The notes: generated from the sequence alone by a model not told the origin. Shown: positions 43,956 through 52,638, counted from the stretch's first letter. The stretch is 64,000 nucleotides of DNA from Halomonas socia (GCF_010977575.1 NZ_CP048812.1:3534001-3598000), one strand, 5' to 3'. Translations and numbers: made by a program.

Positions 43956-44717
43956 TCAGAAATTATCTTTCCAGGCGCGCAGGGTGGCGAAGGTGGCCAA
44001 CGGGGAGTCCGTTTCTCCGTGATGCGCCGCGGTGGCCTGCAGGGCTGGATCGCTACTGCGCAGGAAGGGATTGATGTCGCGCTCGGTGCCGAGGTGAGAG
44101 GGTAGCGTTGGGCGATCCTGGTCGCGCAGCGCCTGACACTGGGCAATCACCTCGTCGAGCTGGGGATTGTCGGGGTCGGCGGCCTTGGCGAAGCGCAGGT
44201 TGGCCAGGGTGTACTCGTGAGCGGCGAAGACCAGGCTGTCATCGGGCAGTTCGGCGAGCCGCTTGAGCGAGGCGTACATCTGCTCGGGGCTGCCCTCGAA
44301 CAGTCGTCCGCAGCCGCCGAAGAACAGGGTGTCGCCACAGAACAGCAGCGCCGGAATGCCGGCGGCGAAGTAGCTGATATGGTCGAGGGTATGTCCCGGG
44401 GTGGCGATGACCTCGAAGCGGCGTCCGAGCACGCTGCACTGGTCGCCGTCGGCCAGCACGCTGTCGACGCCGTCGATGTCGGGAGGGCCGTAGACGTGGG
44501 GGCGATAGCGCTGCTTGAGCTCACCCAGGCCGCCGGTATGATCGTGATGATGATGGGTGATCAAGATCGCATCGAGGGTCAAGGCCTCGCCCTCGATGAG
44601 TTCGATCACCGGGGCGGCGTCGCCGGGATCGACGACCGCGATGCGCTTGGAGTCGCTCTGGCGCATCAACCAGATATAGTTGTCGCTCAACGCCGGAATT
44701 GGTGTCACGCTCAGCAT
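43956..44717 (-). CDS. gloB: Hydroxyacylglutathione hydrolase (glyoxalase II)
   Basis: 253-residue metallo-beta-lactamase-fold thioesterase. Metal ligands are in ITHHHHDHTGG, ATPGHTLDHISY and FCGDTLFFGGCGR; AAHEYTLANLRFA is the family-specific segment. It hydrolyses S-lactoylglutathione to lactate and glutathione after GloA. It is divergent from the methyltransferase gene and upstream of mltD on the same strand, with a 43-base gap. Confidence 0.95.
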   Translation of the reverse strand: MLSVTPIPALSDNYIWLMRQSDSKRIAVVDPGDAAPVIELIEGEALTLDAILITHHHHDHTGGLGELKQRYRPHVYGPPDIDGVDSVLADGDQCSVLGRRFEVIATPGHTLDHISYFAAGIPALLFCGDTLFFGGCGRLFEGSPEQMYASLKRLAELPDDSLVFAAHEYTLANLRFAKAADPDNPQLDEVIAQCQALRDQDRPTLPSHLGTERDINPFLRSSDPALQATAAHHGETDSPLATFATLRAWKDNF

Positions 44718-44896
44718 TGGTCACTGTCCTCGGTGGCGGTCGGTCATCGCTGACTTAACCCGTCAGGCAGCCCACGTTATAGTCATGAAACGTGCAAGAA
44801 ATTCCGCTAATCGAGCGCTGCCTCGGTGCAGGATCGCTACAAAACCCGTTACTCTGGAGGTAACCTCTGGCGCTGTCAAATTCGGATATAACGATA

Positions 44897-45646
44897 TTGT
44901 TGGCGCAGCTGGTGCGTGACGGCCGCCGCTACTGGTCGTCGCCGGACGGTCAGGCCCATTGGCAGGCCGAACGCGCCTGCATCGGACCGGTCTGCGAAGC
45001 GCTGTTCGGACAGCATAGTCTGGAGCTGGGCATGGGCCCGCCGCTGTGCGACATGTCGCCGATCCATCATGCGCTGCGCTGGTCGCCGACCCGCGAGCTG
45101 GCCGAGCAGCCGCAGACGCTGGTGTGCCTGCCGCATGCGCTGCCGTTGCCGGATGCCGCGCTGCAGCTGGTAGTGGTGCATCACCTGCTGGAGGTGGTGT
45201 CCGAGCCGCATCATGTGCTGCAGGAGGCGGCGCGGGTTACCGCCGACGGCGGCGAACTGATCATCTTCGGCTGGGACCCTGTCGGCGTGTCGGGCTGGTC
45301 GCGGCTGCTGTCGCGGCGCCGTGAGCAACTGCCGTGGCGCGGCCACTGGCGCACCCCCGGGCGGCTACGCGACTGGCTGGCGTTTGTCGATTTCGAGATC
45401 GAGCGGGTAGACTACTGCGGTTTTCATCTGCCGGGCCGCCTGCCGCGCAATGCCACCCTCGAGACCCTGGGGCGGCGCCACAATGTGCCGCTCGGCGATA
45501 CCTTCATGATCCGCGCGCGGCGCCACTTGCAGCGTGCCCAGATCCAGCGCCCACGGCTCTCGCTTAAGGACGCCCTGGGCGGCGCATCGCTGGGCCACGC
45601 GACCCGGGTCGGCCGCCACGCCAACAGGAAAACGCCCCTTGAGTGA
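44897..45646 (+). CDS. SAM-dependent methyltransferase family protein
   Basis: 249 residues (from TTG 44897) of the class-I methyltransferase type that sits between gloB and rnhA in many gammaproteobacteria. [20 protein letters not shown] and [20 protein letters not shown], then [14 protein letters not shown], are motif regions; the usual glycine-rich motif I near the N-terminus is weak ([13 protein letters not shown]). Start is uncertain. The only strong ribosome site, GGAGG at 44856-44860, is six bases before an in-frame CTG at 44867, which would add ten residues. Substrate unknown. Confidence 0.78.
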   Translation: MLAQLVRDGRRYWSSPDGQAHWQAERACIGPVCEALFGQHSLELGMGPPLCDMSPIHHALRWSPTRELAEQPQTLVCLPHALPLPDAALQLVVVHHLLEVVSEPHHVLQEAARVTADGGELIIFGWDPVGVSGWSRLLSRRREQLPWRGHWRTPGRLRDWLAFVDFEIERVDYCGFHLPGRLPRNATLETLGRRHNVPLGDTFMIRARRHLQRAQIQRPRLSLKDALGGASLGHATRVGRHANRKTPLE

Positions 45647-46088
45647 TACCGCACTGCCCAGCGTAACCATCTATACCGACGGCGCCTGCCGCGGCAATCC
45701 TGGCCCCGGCGGCTGGGGCGCGCTGCTGATCAGCGGCGACCATGAAAAGCCGCTCAACGGCTTTGAAGCCAGGACCACCAACAACCGCATGGAGCTGATG
45801 GCGGCGATCATGGCGCTGCGCGAGCTCAAGCGCGAATGCCGCGTTGCGCTGTGGACCGACTCCGAGTACCTGCGCAAGGGTATCACCGAGTGGATCCACG
45901 GCTGGCAGAAGCGTGGCTGGAAGACCGCCGCCAAGCAGCCGGTCAAGAACGCCGAGCTATGGCGTGAGCTGCTGGAAGAGACCCACCGTCATTGCATCGA
46001 GTGGCACTGGGTCAAGGGCCATAGCGGCCACCCGGGCAACGAGCGCGCCGACCAGCTTGCCAACCAGGCCATCGATGCCGCCAGCTGA
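45639..46088 (+). CDS. rnhA: Ribonuclease HI
   Basis: 149 residues with the four acidic catalytic residues visible: Asp in [18 protein letters not shown], Glu in [10 protein letters not shown], Asp in [11 protein letters not shown] and Asp in [10 protein letters not shown]. The start is TTG 45639, which overlaps the end of the upstream methyltransferase by eight bases and has AGGAAA upstream; no ATG fits. It removes RNA from RNA-DNA hybrids. It is followed by dnaQ, the conserved rnhA-dnaQ order. Confidence 0.95.
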   Translation: MSDTALPSVTIYTDGACRGNPGPGGWGALLISGDHEKPLNGFEARTTNNRMELMAAIMALRELKRECRVALWTDSEYLRKGITEWIHGWQKRGWKTAAKQPVKNAELWRELLEETHRHCIEWHWVKGHSGHPGNERADQLANQAIDAAS

Positions 46089-46111
46089 GTGCCACCACCT
46101 GAGAGGACCGC

Positions 46112-46876
46112 ATGCGTCAGATCATTCTGGATACCGAAACCACCGGTATCGACCCCAAGGAAGGCCATCGACTGATCGAGGTCGGTGCGGTGGAGATGGT
46201 CAATCGCCGTTTCACTGGCAACACTTACCACCAGTACATCAATCCGCAGCGCGAGATCGAGGCCGAGGCGGTGGCAATTCACGGCATCACCAACGAGCGG
46301 GTCGCCAACGAGCCGTTGTTCGCCGAGATTGCCGATGCGTTCTGGGCCTTCATCGCCGGCGCTGAGCTGGTGATCCACAACGCTGCCTTCGACGTCGGCT
46401 TCATCGACCATGAGCTAGGCATGCTCAACGCTCAGCGTGGCACGCCCAGGCTGGGACCGGTGGCCGAGCACTGCGCGATCCTGGATACCCTCAAGATGGC
46501 GCGGGACCTGCACCCGGGGCAGCGCAACAACCTCGACGCCCTGTGCAAGCGCTACGAGATCGACAACGCACAGCGCGTGCTGCACGGCGCTCTGCTCGAC
46601 GCCGAGATCCTCGCCGAGGTCTATCTGGCGATGACCGGCGGCCAGACCGCCCTGAGCCTCGACGCCTCGAGCAATACTGGCGAGAGCGGCGAGGCGAGTG
46701 GCGCGGCGGGTATTCGGCGGCTGTCGTCGCAGCGCCCGCGCTTGGCCACCGTGGCACCCAGTGAAGCGGAGCTGGCGGCGCATTTCGCCAAGCTCGATGG
46801 CATTCGCCAAGGCGCCGGCGAGTGTGCCTGGGATTCCCTCAGCGGCTGGCCGGCCACGCCGCAGGAGGGTGGCTGA
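46112..46876 (+). CDS. dnaQ: DNA polymerase III epsilon subunit, proofreading exonuclease
   Basis: 254 residues. DEDDh exonuclease motifs: Exo I ILDTETTGIDP, Exo II IHNAAFDVGFIDHE, Exo III HGALLDAEILAEVYL. The C-terminal region (about 185-254) is the alpha-subunit-binding tail, with a Ser/Glu/Ala-rich linker before it. The stop TGA overlaps the ATG of nudC by one base. Normal length. Confidence 0.96.
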   Translation: MRQIILDTETTGIDPKEGHRLIEVGAVEMVNRRFTGNTYHQYINPQREIEAEAVAIHGITNERVANEPLFAEIADAFWAFIAGAELVIHNAAFDVGFIDHELGMLNAQRGTPRLGPVAEHCAILDTLKMARDLHPGQRNNLDALCKRYEIDNAQRVLHGALLDAEILAEVYLAMTGGQTALSLDASSNTGESGEASGAAGIRRLSSQRPRLATVAPSEAELAAHFAKLDGIRQGAGECAWDSLSGWPATPQEGG

Positions 46877-47658
46877 TGCTGCGTCGTGAGCTGCCTCGCG
46901 GTGCATCCAGCGGCTACCTGCTGTGGGTGGCCCAGGGGCAGGTTGCGGAAGGTGAAGATGGCACGCCGCTACTCGCCGCCCAGGCCTGGCGCCAGAGCGA
47001 CCTGCCGCTGGGCTACTGGCACGATGTGCCGGTGGCACTGCGCCTGGGCGAAACGCCCGACCCGCAGCACACTTGGCATGCCGGGCGCGAGTGGCTGGCA
47101 CGGCTATCCGAAGGCTGGTTTGCGCTGCTCTCGACCGCGCTGCAGGTGGCCAACTGGTGGCGTGATCATCGTTTCTGCGGGCGCTGCGGGAGTCCCTCGC
47201 GGCATCTTTCCCACGAGTTTGCGATGCACTGCGACAGCTGCGGCCACCGCAACTATCCGCGTATCTCGCCGTGCATCATCACTCTGGTGACCCACGGCGA
47301 TGCCATGCTGCTGGCGCGCAGTCCGCGCTATCCGGCGGGGCGCTATTCGACGCTTGCCGGGTTCATCGAGCCTGGAGAGTCCGCCGAGGAAGCGGTGCGT
47401 CGCGAGGTGCTGGAGGAAGTCGGGGTCAGCGTTGGGCGGATCAGCTACTACCGTAGCCAGGCGTGGCCGTTCCCGCATGCACTGATGCTGGGCTATTTCG
47501 CCGAGGCGGCCAGCCGGCGGATTCGCATCGATGAGCATGAGATCGCCGATGCGGCCTGGTTCTCGCCGCGACGCTTGCCGCAGCTGCCGCCGCACTACTC
47601 GATCTCACGGGCGCTGATAGAATCGCACCTGCGGGCGGTGGCCAGGGGCGATGGGTGA
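46876..47658 (+). CDS. nudC: NAD-capped RNA / NADH hydrolase NudC
   Basis: 260 residues. A four-cysteine zinc ribbon (FCGRCGS ... HCDSCGHRNYPRISPCII) is followed by a Nudix box GFIEPGESAEEAVRREVLEEVGV and the NudC-specific SQAWPFPHALMLGY. The enzyme hydrolyses NADH and removes NAD caps from RNA. ATG 46876 is coupled to the dnaQ stop; a longer in-frame extension lies inside dnaQ and is not needed. Confidence 0.94.
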   Translation: MLRRELPRGASSGYLLWVAQGQVAEGEDGTPLLAAQAWRQSDLPLGYWHDVPVALRLGETPDPQHTWHAGREWLARLSEGWFALLSTALQVANWWRDHRFCGRCGSPSRHLSHEFAMHCDSCGHRNYPRISPCIITLVTHGDAMLLARSPRYPAGRYSTLAGFIEPGESAEEAVRREVLEEVGVSVGRISYYRSQAWPFPHALMLGYFAEAASRRIRIDEHEIADAAWFSPRRLPQLPPHYSISRALIESHLRAVARGDG

Positions 47659-47677
47659 GCCCGCCGGCGGCGGGCTC
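47657..47677. terminator. Bidirectional hairpin between convergent nudC and SCP2 genes
   Basis: Perfect stem GAGCCCGCC (47657-47665) / GGCGGGCTC (47669-47677) with a three-base loop, overlapping the nudC stop codon. No T tract on either side, so factor-independent strength is uncertain, but its place between convergent genes suits a terminator. Confidence 0.55.
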
Positions 47678-47684
47678 GAGCCGC

Positions 47685-47996
47685 TCAGCGGTTGGGAAAC
47701 AGGCTGGTGAGCTTGGTGGCCAGCATTACGTTGCCGGTGGCCTTGAGCTTGCCGGTCATGAATGCGGTCATGCCGTTGATCTCGCCGTTCATCACGCCCT
47801 TGAGGGTGTCGGTGGTCATGGCTAGCGTCACCGAGGGGTCGTCATGCTCGCCCTGCTGGACGTCGAGGCTGCCATCCTTGACCACCAGATAGTAGTCGTC
47901 GGCATCGCTGAAGCTGAACTGGAAGACGTCATCCATGCCTGCCGCGGCGTCGGCGTCGAAGCGTTGCTGGAGCTTGTCGATGATGGGGTTGTCCAT
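47685..47996 (-). CDS. SCP2 sterol-binding domain protein
   Basis: 103-residue single-domain SCP2 protein. MDNPIIDKLQQRFDADAAAG, VFQFSFSDADDYYLVVKDGS and the DPSVTLAMTTDTLKGVMNGEI / TAFMTGKLKATGNVMLATKL segments are typical of bacterial stand-alone SCP2 proteins thought to bind lipids or acyl-CoAs. Start ATG 47996; the longer frame upstream lacks family sequence. Physiological ligand unknown. A PsrA-like dyad lies about 75 bases upstream. Confidence 0.88.
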   Translation of the reverse strand: MDNPIIDKLQQRFDADAAAGMDDVFQFSFSDADDYYLVVKDGSLDVQQGEHDDPSVTLAMTTDTLKGVMNGEINGMTAFMTGKLKATGNVMLATKLTSLFPNR

Positions 47997-48067
47997 GTGG
48001 GTGTCCTGTGCTGAACGTGCGCGAGTAAGTGGTGCTGCGGAGAGCCCGGCAGCTATCACGAGCGTAT

Positions 48068-48084
48068 TTAAAACGACCGTTTAA
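48068..48084. promoter_or_regulatory. PsrA/TetR-like dyad between the SCP2 gene and sohB
   Basis: TTAAAAC-GACC-GTTTAAG, core AAAC-N4-GTTT (48071-48082), matches the reported PsrA site form (G/C)AAAC-N2-4-GTTT(G/C) except at the outer bases. PsrA is a fatty-acid-responsive TetR regulator in pseudomonads. Proximity to a lipid-binding protein gene makes the assignment attractive but unproven. Confidence 0.35.
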
Positions 48085-48195
48085 GGCAAGTGGCGTGGCC
48101 ATGCTCCGATGGTCGCCCGGGCAAACGATAAAGTCACAATGGCCGCTCGGACCAGCACTTTGAGGAGGCCAGCAGATTTGATTGAGGAGAGTGTC

Positions 48196-49242
48196 TTGAG
48201 CGACGGGATTGGCGACATCTTGCTATTCGTACTGCAGTGGCTGGTGCTGCTGGGTATCGTGGCGGCGTTGGTGGTGGCCGGGGTGGCGCTGCTGGGGCGG
48301 GCGCGGCAGACCGGCAGCGAGCGCAGTCGCCAACTGCGCATCGATGAGCTCAACGGTCGCTATCGGTCGCGCCGCCAGCGTCTGCAGCTGGCCCGCTTGG
48401 CGCCAGCTGAGCGCAAGCGCTCGATGAAGACGTGGCGTCGCGAGGAGAAGCAGCGACGCAAGCACGGCGAGCAGGCGCTGACCGGCAGCGTCTGGGTGAT
48501 CGAGTTTCACGGCGATATCAAGGCCTCGGCCACGCCGCGTCTGGCCGAGGAGGTCTCGGCGCTGCTGGCGGTGGCCGAGGCGGGCGATGAGGTGGTGGTG
48601 TTGCTGGAGTCGGCGGGCGGCCTGGTACACGCTTATGGCCTGGCGGCGGCCCAGCTCGATCGCCTGCGCGAGGCGGACATCGCCACTACGGTATGCGTCG
48701 ACAAGGTGGCCGCCAGCGGCGGCTACATGATGGCGTGCACGGCCCAGCGACTGCGAGTGGCGCCGTTTGCCGTGCTGGGATCGATCGGCGTGGTTGCCCA
48801 GCTACCCAACGTGCATCGGCTCCTCAAGCGCCACGATATCGATGTCGACGTGATGACCGCGGGGCGCTACAAGCGCACCCTGACGGTATTCGGCGAGAAT
48901 ACCGAGGAGGGGCGCGAGAAGTTCATCGAGGATCTCGAAGGCATCCATGGCCTGTTCAAGGACTATGTGGCTGCGCGTCGGCCGCAGCTCGACATCGAGG
49001 CGGTGGCCACCGGCGAGATTTGGTACGGCAGCGAGGCGCTGCAGAAAGGACTGGCCGATGAGGTGGGTACCAGCGAGGCCTACCTGCTTGAGCGCATGGC
49101 CGAGGCAAGGGTGTTCAAGGTCAGTCTCGAGGTGCGTAGAGGGCTTGGTGAACGCCTAGGGCTTGGCGTCTCACAGGGAATCGAGCGTGGCGTCGAACGC
49201 ACCCTGGAAGCGCTCGACGCGAGTCGTTGGCTGCGACGCTGA
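48196..49242 (+). CDS. sohB: SohB-type membrane serine protease (S49 family)
   Basis: 348 residues. N-terminal membrane helix (LLFVLQWLVLLGIVAALVVA), an Arg/Lys-rich cytoplasmic or linker region, then the S49 protease domain. VVVLLESAGGLVHAYGLAAA holds the oxyanion glycines, the nucleophile Ser is in KVAASGGYMMACTA, and the base Lys in MTAGRYKRTLTVFGENTEEG. The start is TTG 48196, with GAGGAGA six bases upstream, matching the usual short N-terminus; an upstream ATG at 48109 lacks a ribosome site. Substrates are poorly known in the family. Confidence 0.92.
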   Translation: MSDGIGDILLFVLQWLVLLGIVAALVVAGVALLGRARQTGSERSRQLRIDELNGRYRSRRQRLQLARLAPAERKRSMKTWRREEKQRRKHGEQALTGSVWVIEFHGDIKASATPRLAEEVSALLAVAEAGDEVVVLLESAGGLVHAYGLAAAQLDRLREADIATTVCVDKVAASGGYMMACTAQRLRVAPFAVLGSIGVVAQLPNVHRLLKRHDIDVDVMTAGRYKRTLTVFGENTEEGREKFIEDLEGIHGLFKDYVAARRPQLDIEAVATGEIWYGSEALQKGLADEVGTSEAYLLERMAEARVFKVSLEVRRGLGERLGLGVSQGIERGVERTLEALDASRWLRR

Positions 49243-49261
49243 GCTCATTGGCGGATCAGCC

Positions 49262-49317
49262 GCGATACGCTTTAGTTGCGATACGATTCAGTGGCGATAC
49301 GATTCATTGGCGATACA
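49262..49317 (+). repeat. 16-base tandem repeat, 3.5 units
   Basis: Units GCGATACGCTTTAGTT, GCGATACGATTCAGTG, GCGATACGATTCATTG and a partial GCGATACA stand in exact 16-base register. The array begins after the sohB stop and runs into the 3' end of the convergent ArsR gene, supplying its stop codon and last residues. It may have arisen by slippage from the ArsR end and may be length-variable between strains. Confidence 0.75.
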
Positions 49318-49621
49318 AGGCGGCGAGGGTATCGATGACACGCCGGGCGTGGTCGCCGTGCAGCGAGTAATATATCGTCTGCGATGCGCGTCGGGTGCTG
49401 ACCATGTTCTCGCGGCGCAGGATCGCCAGGTGCTGCGACAGCGCCGACTGGCTTAGGCTGAGCTTGCCGTTGAGCTCGGAGACCGATAGCTCGCTGTCAT
49501 CGAGCAGGCACAGAATGCGCAGTCGGTTCTCGTTGGCCATGGCCTTGAGCAGGCCGGTGGCATCGGCGAGGGGTGAGTCGCCGGCATCGAGCAGCTGGGC
49601 AGCGGCGTGGCGAGTGCTCAT
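49304..49621 (-). CDS. ArsR-family winged-helix regulator
   Basis: 105 residues. HTH region: NENRLRILCLLDDSELSVSE, LNGKLSLSQSALSQHLAILR, RENMVSTRRASQTIYYSLHG. No ELCV(C/D)LC metal box, so arsenic sensing of the classical type is unlikely. Closer to redox or unknown-effector ArsR proteins. ATG 49621 has AGGAG eight bases upstream; the ATG two codons earlier is too close to it. It is divergent from prpE across 283 bases, but no clear link of function is visible. Confidence 0.88.
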   Translation of the reverse strand: MSTRHAAAQLLDAGDSPLADATGLLKAMANENRLRILCLLDDSELSVSELNGKLSLSQSALSQHLAILRRENMVSTRRASQTIYYSLHGDHARRVIDTLAALYRQ

Positions 49622-49796
49622 GGTCATCTCTCCTGTGGGTCGAATCTTGTTGTAGTGCTGGACGACACCGGAATCAGCGCTATCTAATCATTTAGTAAAT
49701 GTTTAAGCGCTTCGCCACTCCTGCGGCAACAATAAGTTAACGCTGAATCAATGCTTTCTTGTAATCTGTTGGTTTTCTTGCGTTTCAATAGTGTTA

Positions 49797-49880
49797 TTGT
49801 CAACAATTATGCGCGGCTTTGGCCTAATAGCCGATGGTATGAGAGAAATCCCCGCGATTAGCTTCTAGAGTGTCAACAAT
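49797..49880. promoter_or_regulatory. Two TGTCAACAAT sites upstream of prpE, candidate GntR/FCD-type operators
   Basis: ATTGTCAACAAT (49797-49808) is a dyad of ATTGT and ACAAT arms around CA. The sequence TGTCAACAAT recurs at 49871-49880, 24 bases before the prpE ATG. FCD-type GntR regulators of organic-acid genes bind TTGT-N2-ACAA dyads of this form. The spacing of 73 bases (about seven helical turns) would suit looping. No such regulator gene is adjacent, so assignment is tentative. Confidence 0.45.
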
Positions 49881-49904
49881 TCGTTGCCAGCCTTGGGAGC
49901 CCCC

Positions 49905-51814
49905 ATGAGTCGCTATTCCTCCGCCTATCGCCACGCCATCGACCAGCCAGCCCAGTTCTGGGGCGAGCAGGCCCAGCGTATCCCATGGTTCACGCCACCC
50001 ACCACGCTGCTCGACTATGACGCCCAGGGCCATGCCCGCTGGTTCGTCGATGGTGAGATGAACACCTGTCATGCGGCACTCGATCACCACGTCGAGAATG
50101 GCCGTGGCGACCAGCCGGCGGTACTGTGGGACTCGCCGGTCACCGCCAGCAAGGCGCGCTACAGCTATCGCGAGATGCGCGACGAGGTGGCGCGATTGGC
50201 CGGGGCGCTGGTGGGGCTTGGAGTGAGCAAGGGTGACCGGGTGGTGATCTACATGCCGATGGTGCCCGAGGCGCTGATGGCGATGTACGCCTGTGCGCGG
50301 CTAGGGGCGGTGCACTCGGTGGTGTTTGGCGGCTTCGCCCCTCACGAGTTGGCAGTGCGCATCGATGACGCCGAGCCCAAGGTGGTGCTGGCCGCCTCCT
50401 GCGGAGTCGAGGTCGACCGGGTGATCGCCTACAAGCCGATTCTCGATGCGGCACTCGCGCTCAGCGAACATCGTCCCGAGGCCTGCGTGATTCTGCAGCG
50501 CGACGTGGGCGAGGCCGAGCTGGGGGCGCTGGATCATGACTGGCGTACGCTGGTGGCGGAGGCCGCGCCGGCCGACTGTGTGGCGGTCAAGGCCAGCGAC
50601 CCGCTGTATATCCTCTACACCTCGGGCACCACCGGCAAACCCAAGGGCGTGGTACGCGACAACGGCGGCTATGCGGTGGCGCTGCACTATTCGATGGAGG
50701 TGGTGTACGGCATGCAGCCCGGCGAGGTGTTCTGTTCGGCCTCGGACGTCGGCTGGGTGGTCGGGCACTCCTATATCGTCTACGCTCCGCTGCTGGCCGG
50801 CTGCACCACCCTGGTCTATGAGGGCAAGCCGGTGCGTACGCCGGATAGCGGAGCATTCTGGCGGCTGATCGAGGAGTATCGGGTCAAGGTCTTTTTGCCG
50901 CGCCCACGGCGTTTCGCGCGATCAAGAAGGAGGATCCGGAAGGGCGCTGGCTGGCGCGTCATGACGTCTCCTCGCTGCGCACCCTGTTCCTGGCCGGCGA
51001 ACGTCTCGATCCGCCGACCTTTCACTGGCTTGAAGGGCTGCTCGAGGTACCGGTGGTCGACCACTGGTGGCAGACTGAGACCGGCTGGCCGATCGCTGCC
51101 AACCTGCAGGGCTTGGCGCCGATACCGACCAAGGCCGGCTCGGCGACCTATCCGGTGCCGGGGTTCGACGTGCGGGTCCTCGGCCCCGAGGGCGAGCCGG
51201 CCGGGGTGGGTGAGCAGGGCGCGGTGGTGATTCGCCAGCCGTTGCCGCCGGGCTGCTTGACCGGCGTGTGGCGCGATCCGCAGCGCTTCCACAGCGCCTA
51301 TATGGCGGCCTTCCCCGGCTACTACCTGACCGGCGACGGTGGCTATTTCGATGCCGACGGCTACCTGTTCATCATGGGCCGCACCGATGACGTCATCAAC
51401 GTTGCCGGCCACCGCCTCTCCACCGGCGAGATGGAGGAGGTGGTGGGGGCCCACCCGGCTGTCGCCGAGTGCGCAGTGATCGGCATTCACGATGCGCTCA
51501 AGGGCCAGGTGCCGGTAGGGCTAGTGATACCCAAGGACGGCTTCGATGGCGATGAGGCGGCCCTCGAGCAGGCCCTTATCGCTCGAGTCCGCGAGCAGAT
51601 CGGTCCGATTGCCTGCTTCCAACAGGTATTGGTGGTGCCGCGTCTGCCCAAGACCCGCTCGGGCAAGATCCTGCGCAAGCTGCTGCGCACCATCGCCGAC
51701 GGCGAGCGCTTCGGGATACCGTCGACCATCGACGACCCCGGCAGCCTCGAGGATGTGCATGCGGCGATGTGCGAGCGCGAGCTGGGCCAGGCCAGCCAGG
51801 CGCGCCAGGGCTGA
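49905..51814 (+). pseudogene. prpE: Propionyl-CoA synthetase PrpE with one-base frameshift (possibly intact in reality)
   Basis: Start MSRYSSAYRHAIDQPAQFWG with GGGAG upstream. ANL adenylate-forming enzyme: AMP motif ILYTSGTTGKPKGVVRDNGG, FCSASDVGWVVGHSYIVYAPL, then after EEYRVKVF the frame breaks at the T5 run 50892-50896. One added T gives FAAPTAFRAIKKEDPEGRW and continues through WWQTETGWPIAANL, YLTGDGGYFDADGYLFIMGR and the acetylatable lysine in PKTRSGKILRKLLR, total 636 residues, the normal length. It activates propionate (or other short acids) to the acyl-CoA. A base-calling error is the simplest explanation. Confidence 0.88.
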
Positions 51815-51833
51815 CCGCGCCGCCGTCAACCGG

Positions 51834-51876
51834 TATACTATGGTGGTAGACGACGCCACGCCCCGCGTGGCGTCGT
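51834..51876 (+). promoter_or_regulatory. -10-like TATACT and strong leader hairpin upstream of yhhQ
   Basis: TATACT (51834-51839) could be a -10 element; no good -35 is visible. Just after the expected start point, ACGACGCCACGC (51850-51861) pairs perfectly with GCGTGGCGTCGT (51865-51876). There is no T tract, so it could be a prpE 3' hairpin, a leader stabiliser, or part of the riboswitch region that follows. Confidence 0.4.
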
Positions 51877-51885
51877 GCCGTTCCA

Positions 51886-51919
51886 TGAGGGTTCCCTCAC
51901 CCCTCGATGACAAAAAGGT
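51886..51919 (+). ncRNA. Probable preQ1-I riboswitch in the yhhQ leader
   Basis: P1 stem GAGGG (51887-51891) / CCCTC (51901-51905) encloses the loop TTCCCTCAC and is followed by an A-rich tail GACAAAAAGG that runs into the ribosome site. This is the layout of the tiny preQ1-I H-type pseudoknot (compare GAGG-TTC...CAC-CCTC...AAAAA-AGG in the known class). Loop CCT (51895-51897) can pair with AGG (51916-51918) of the tail, hiding the ribosome site when ligand is bound. The next gene imports queuosine precursors, exactly the expected target. Confidence 0.6.
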
Positions 51920-51924
51920 GCTGC

Positions 51925-52608
51925 ATGTTCCATCTCTCCCCGCGCCAGGCCCGGCGCTGCCTGCTGGCGCTGGTCAGTTTTCATGTGCTGGTGATTGCTG
52001 CCAGCAACTATCTGGTCCAGCTGCCGTTTACCCTGTTTGGCTTCCATACCACCTGGGGCGCGTTCAGCTTTCCGTTCATCTTCCTCGCCACCGACCTCAC
52101 CGTGCGGCTGTTCGGCAAGGCCCAGGCGCGGGCCACCATCACCCGGGTAATGGTGCCGGCGTTGCTGATCTCCTATCTGGTATCGGTGATCTTTCCCCGC
52201 GGCAGCTTCGCCGGCCTCGAGGGCCTCGGCGAGTGGAACCTGTTCGTGGCGCGCATCGCCCTGGCAAGCTTCATGGCTTACGTACTCGGTCAGCTGCTCG
52301 ATATTCATGTCTTCGATCGCCTGCGCCATCTCAAGGCGTGGTGGGTGGCGCCGGCAGTCTCCACGGTGTTCGGCAACTTGGCCGATACCATGGCGTTCTT
52401 CTCGATCGCCTTCTACCACAGCCCCGACCCCTTCATGGCAGCCAACTGGCTGGAGATTGCCTGGGTCGACTATGTGATCAAGCTGGCCATCAGCCTGCTG
52501 TTCTTCCTGCCGCTGTACGGCGTGCTGCTGGCCTGGCTGAGCCGCCGGCTGGTCGACTGGACCGGCCACCGCGACCTCGCGCCGAGCGCCGCTGATCAGG
52601 TTCGCTAG
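51925..52608 (+). CDS. yhhQ: Queuosine precursor (preQ0/preQ1) transporter YhhQ
   Basis: 227-residue, six-helix inner-membrane protein of the COG1738 family. ASNYLVQLPFTLFGFHTTWG, FSFPFIFLATDLTVRLFGK and NLADTMAFFSIAFY are hallmark segments. YhhQ takes up 7-cyano- and 7-aminomethyl-7-deazaguanine for tRNA queuosine synthesis. ATG 51925 (MFHLSPRQARRCLLAL) lies just after the AAGGTG ribosome site that ends the putative preQ1 aptamer; an ATG six codons earlier would lie inside the aptamer. Confidence 0.93.
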   Translation: MFHLSPRQARRCLLALVSFHVLVIAASNYLVQLPFTLFGFHTTWGAFSFPFIFLATDLTVRLFGKAQARATITRVMVPALLISYLVSVIFPRGSFAGLEGLGEWNLFVARIALASFMAYVLGQLLDIHVFDRLRHLKAWWVAPAVSTVFGNLADTMAFFSIAFYHSPDPFMAANWLEIAWVDYVIKLAISLLFFLPLYGVLLAWLSRRLVDWTGHRDLAPSAADQVR

Positions 52609-52638
52609 CCGGCGCCCAATGATATCCAAGGAGAGTCC

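Noticed and set aside
48118..48150. TAAAGTCA...GGCCGCTC as a FliA promoter before sohB
   Set aside because: Spacing and -10 do not fit (no GCCGATA at 11 bases), unlike the sites at 28269, 32318 and 33920.
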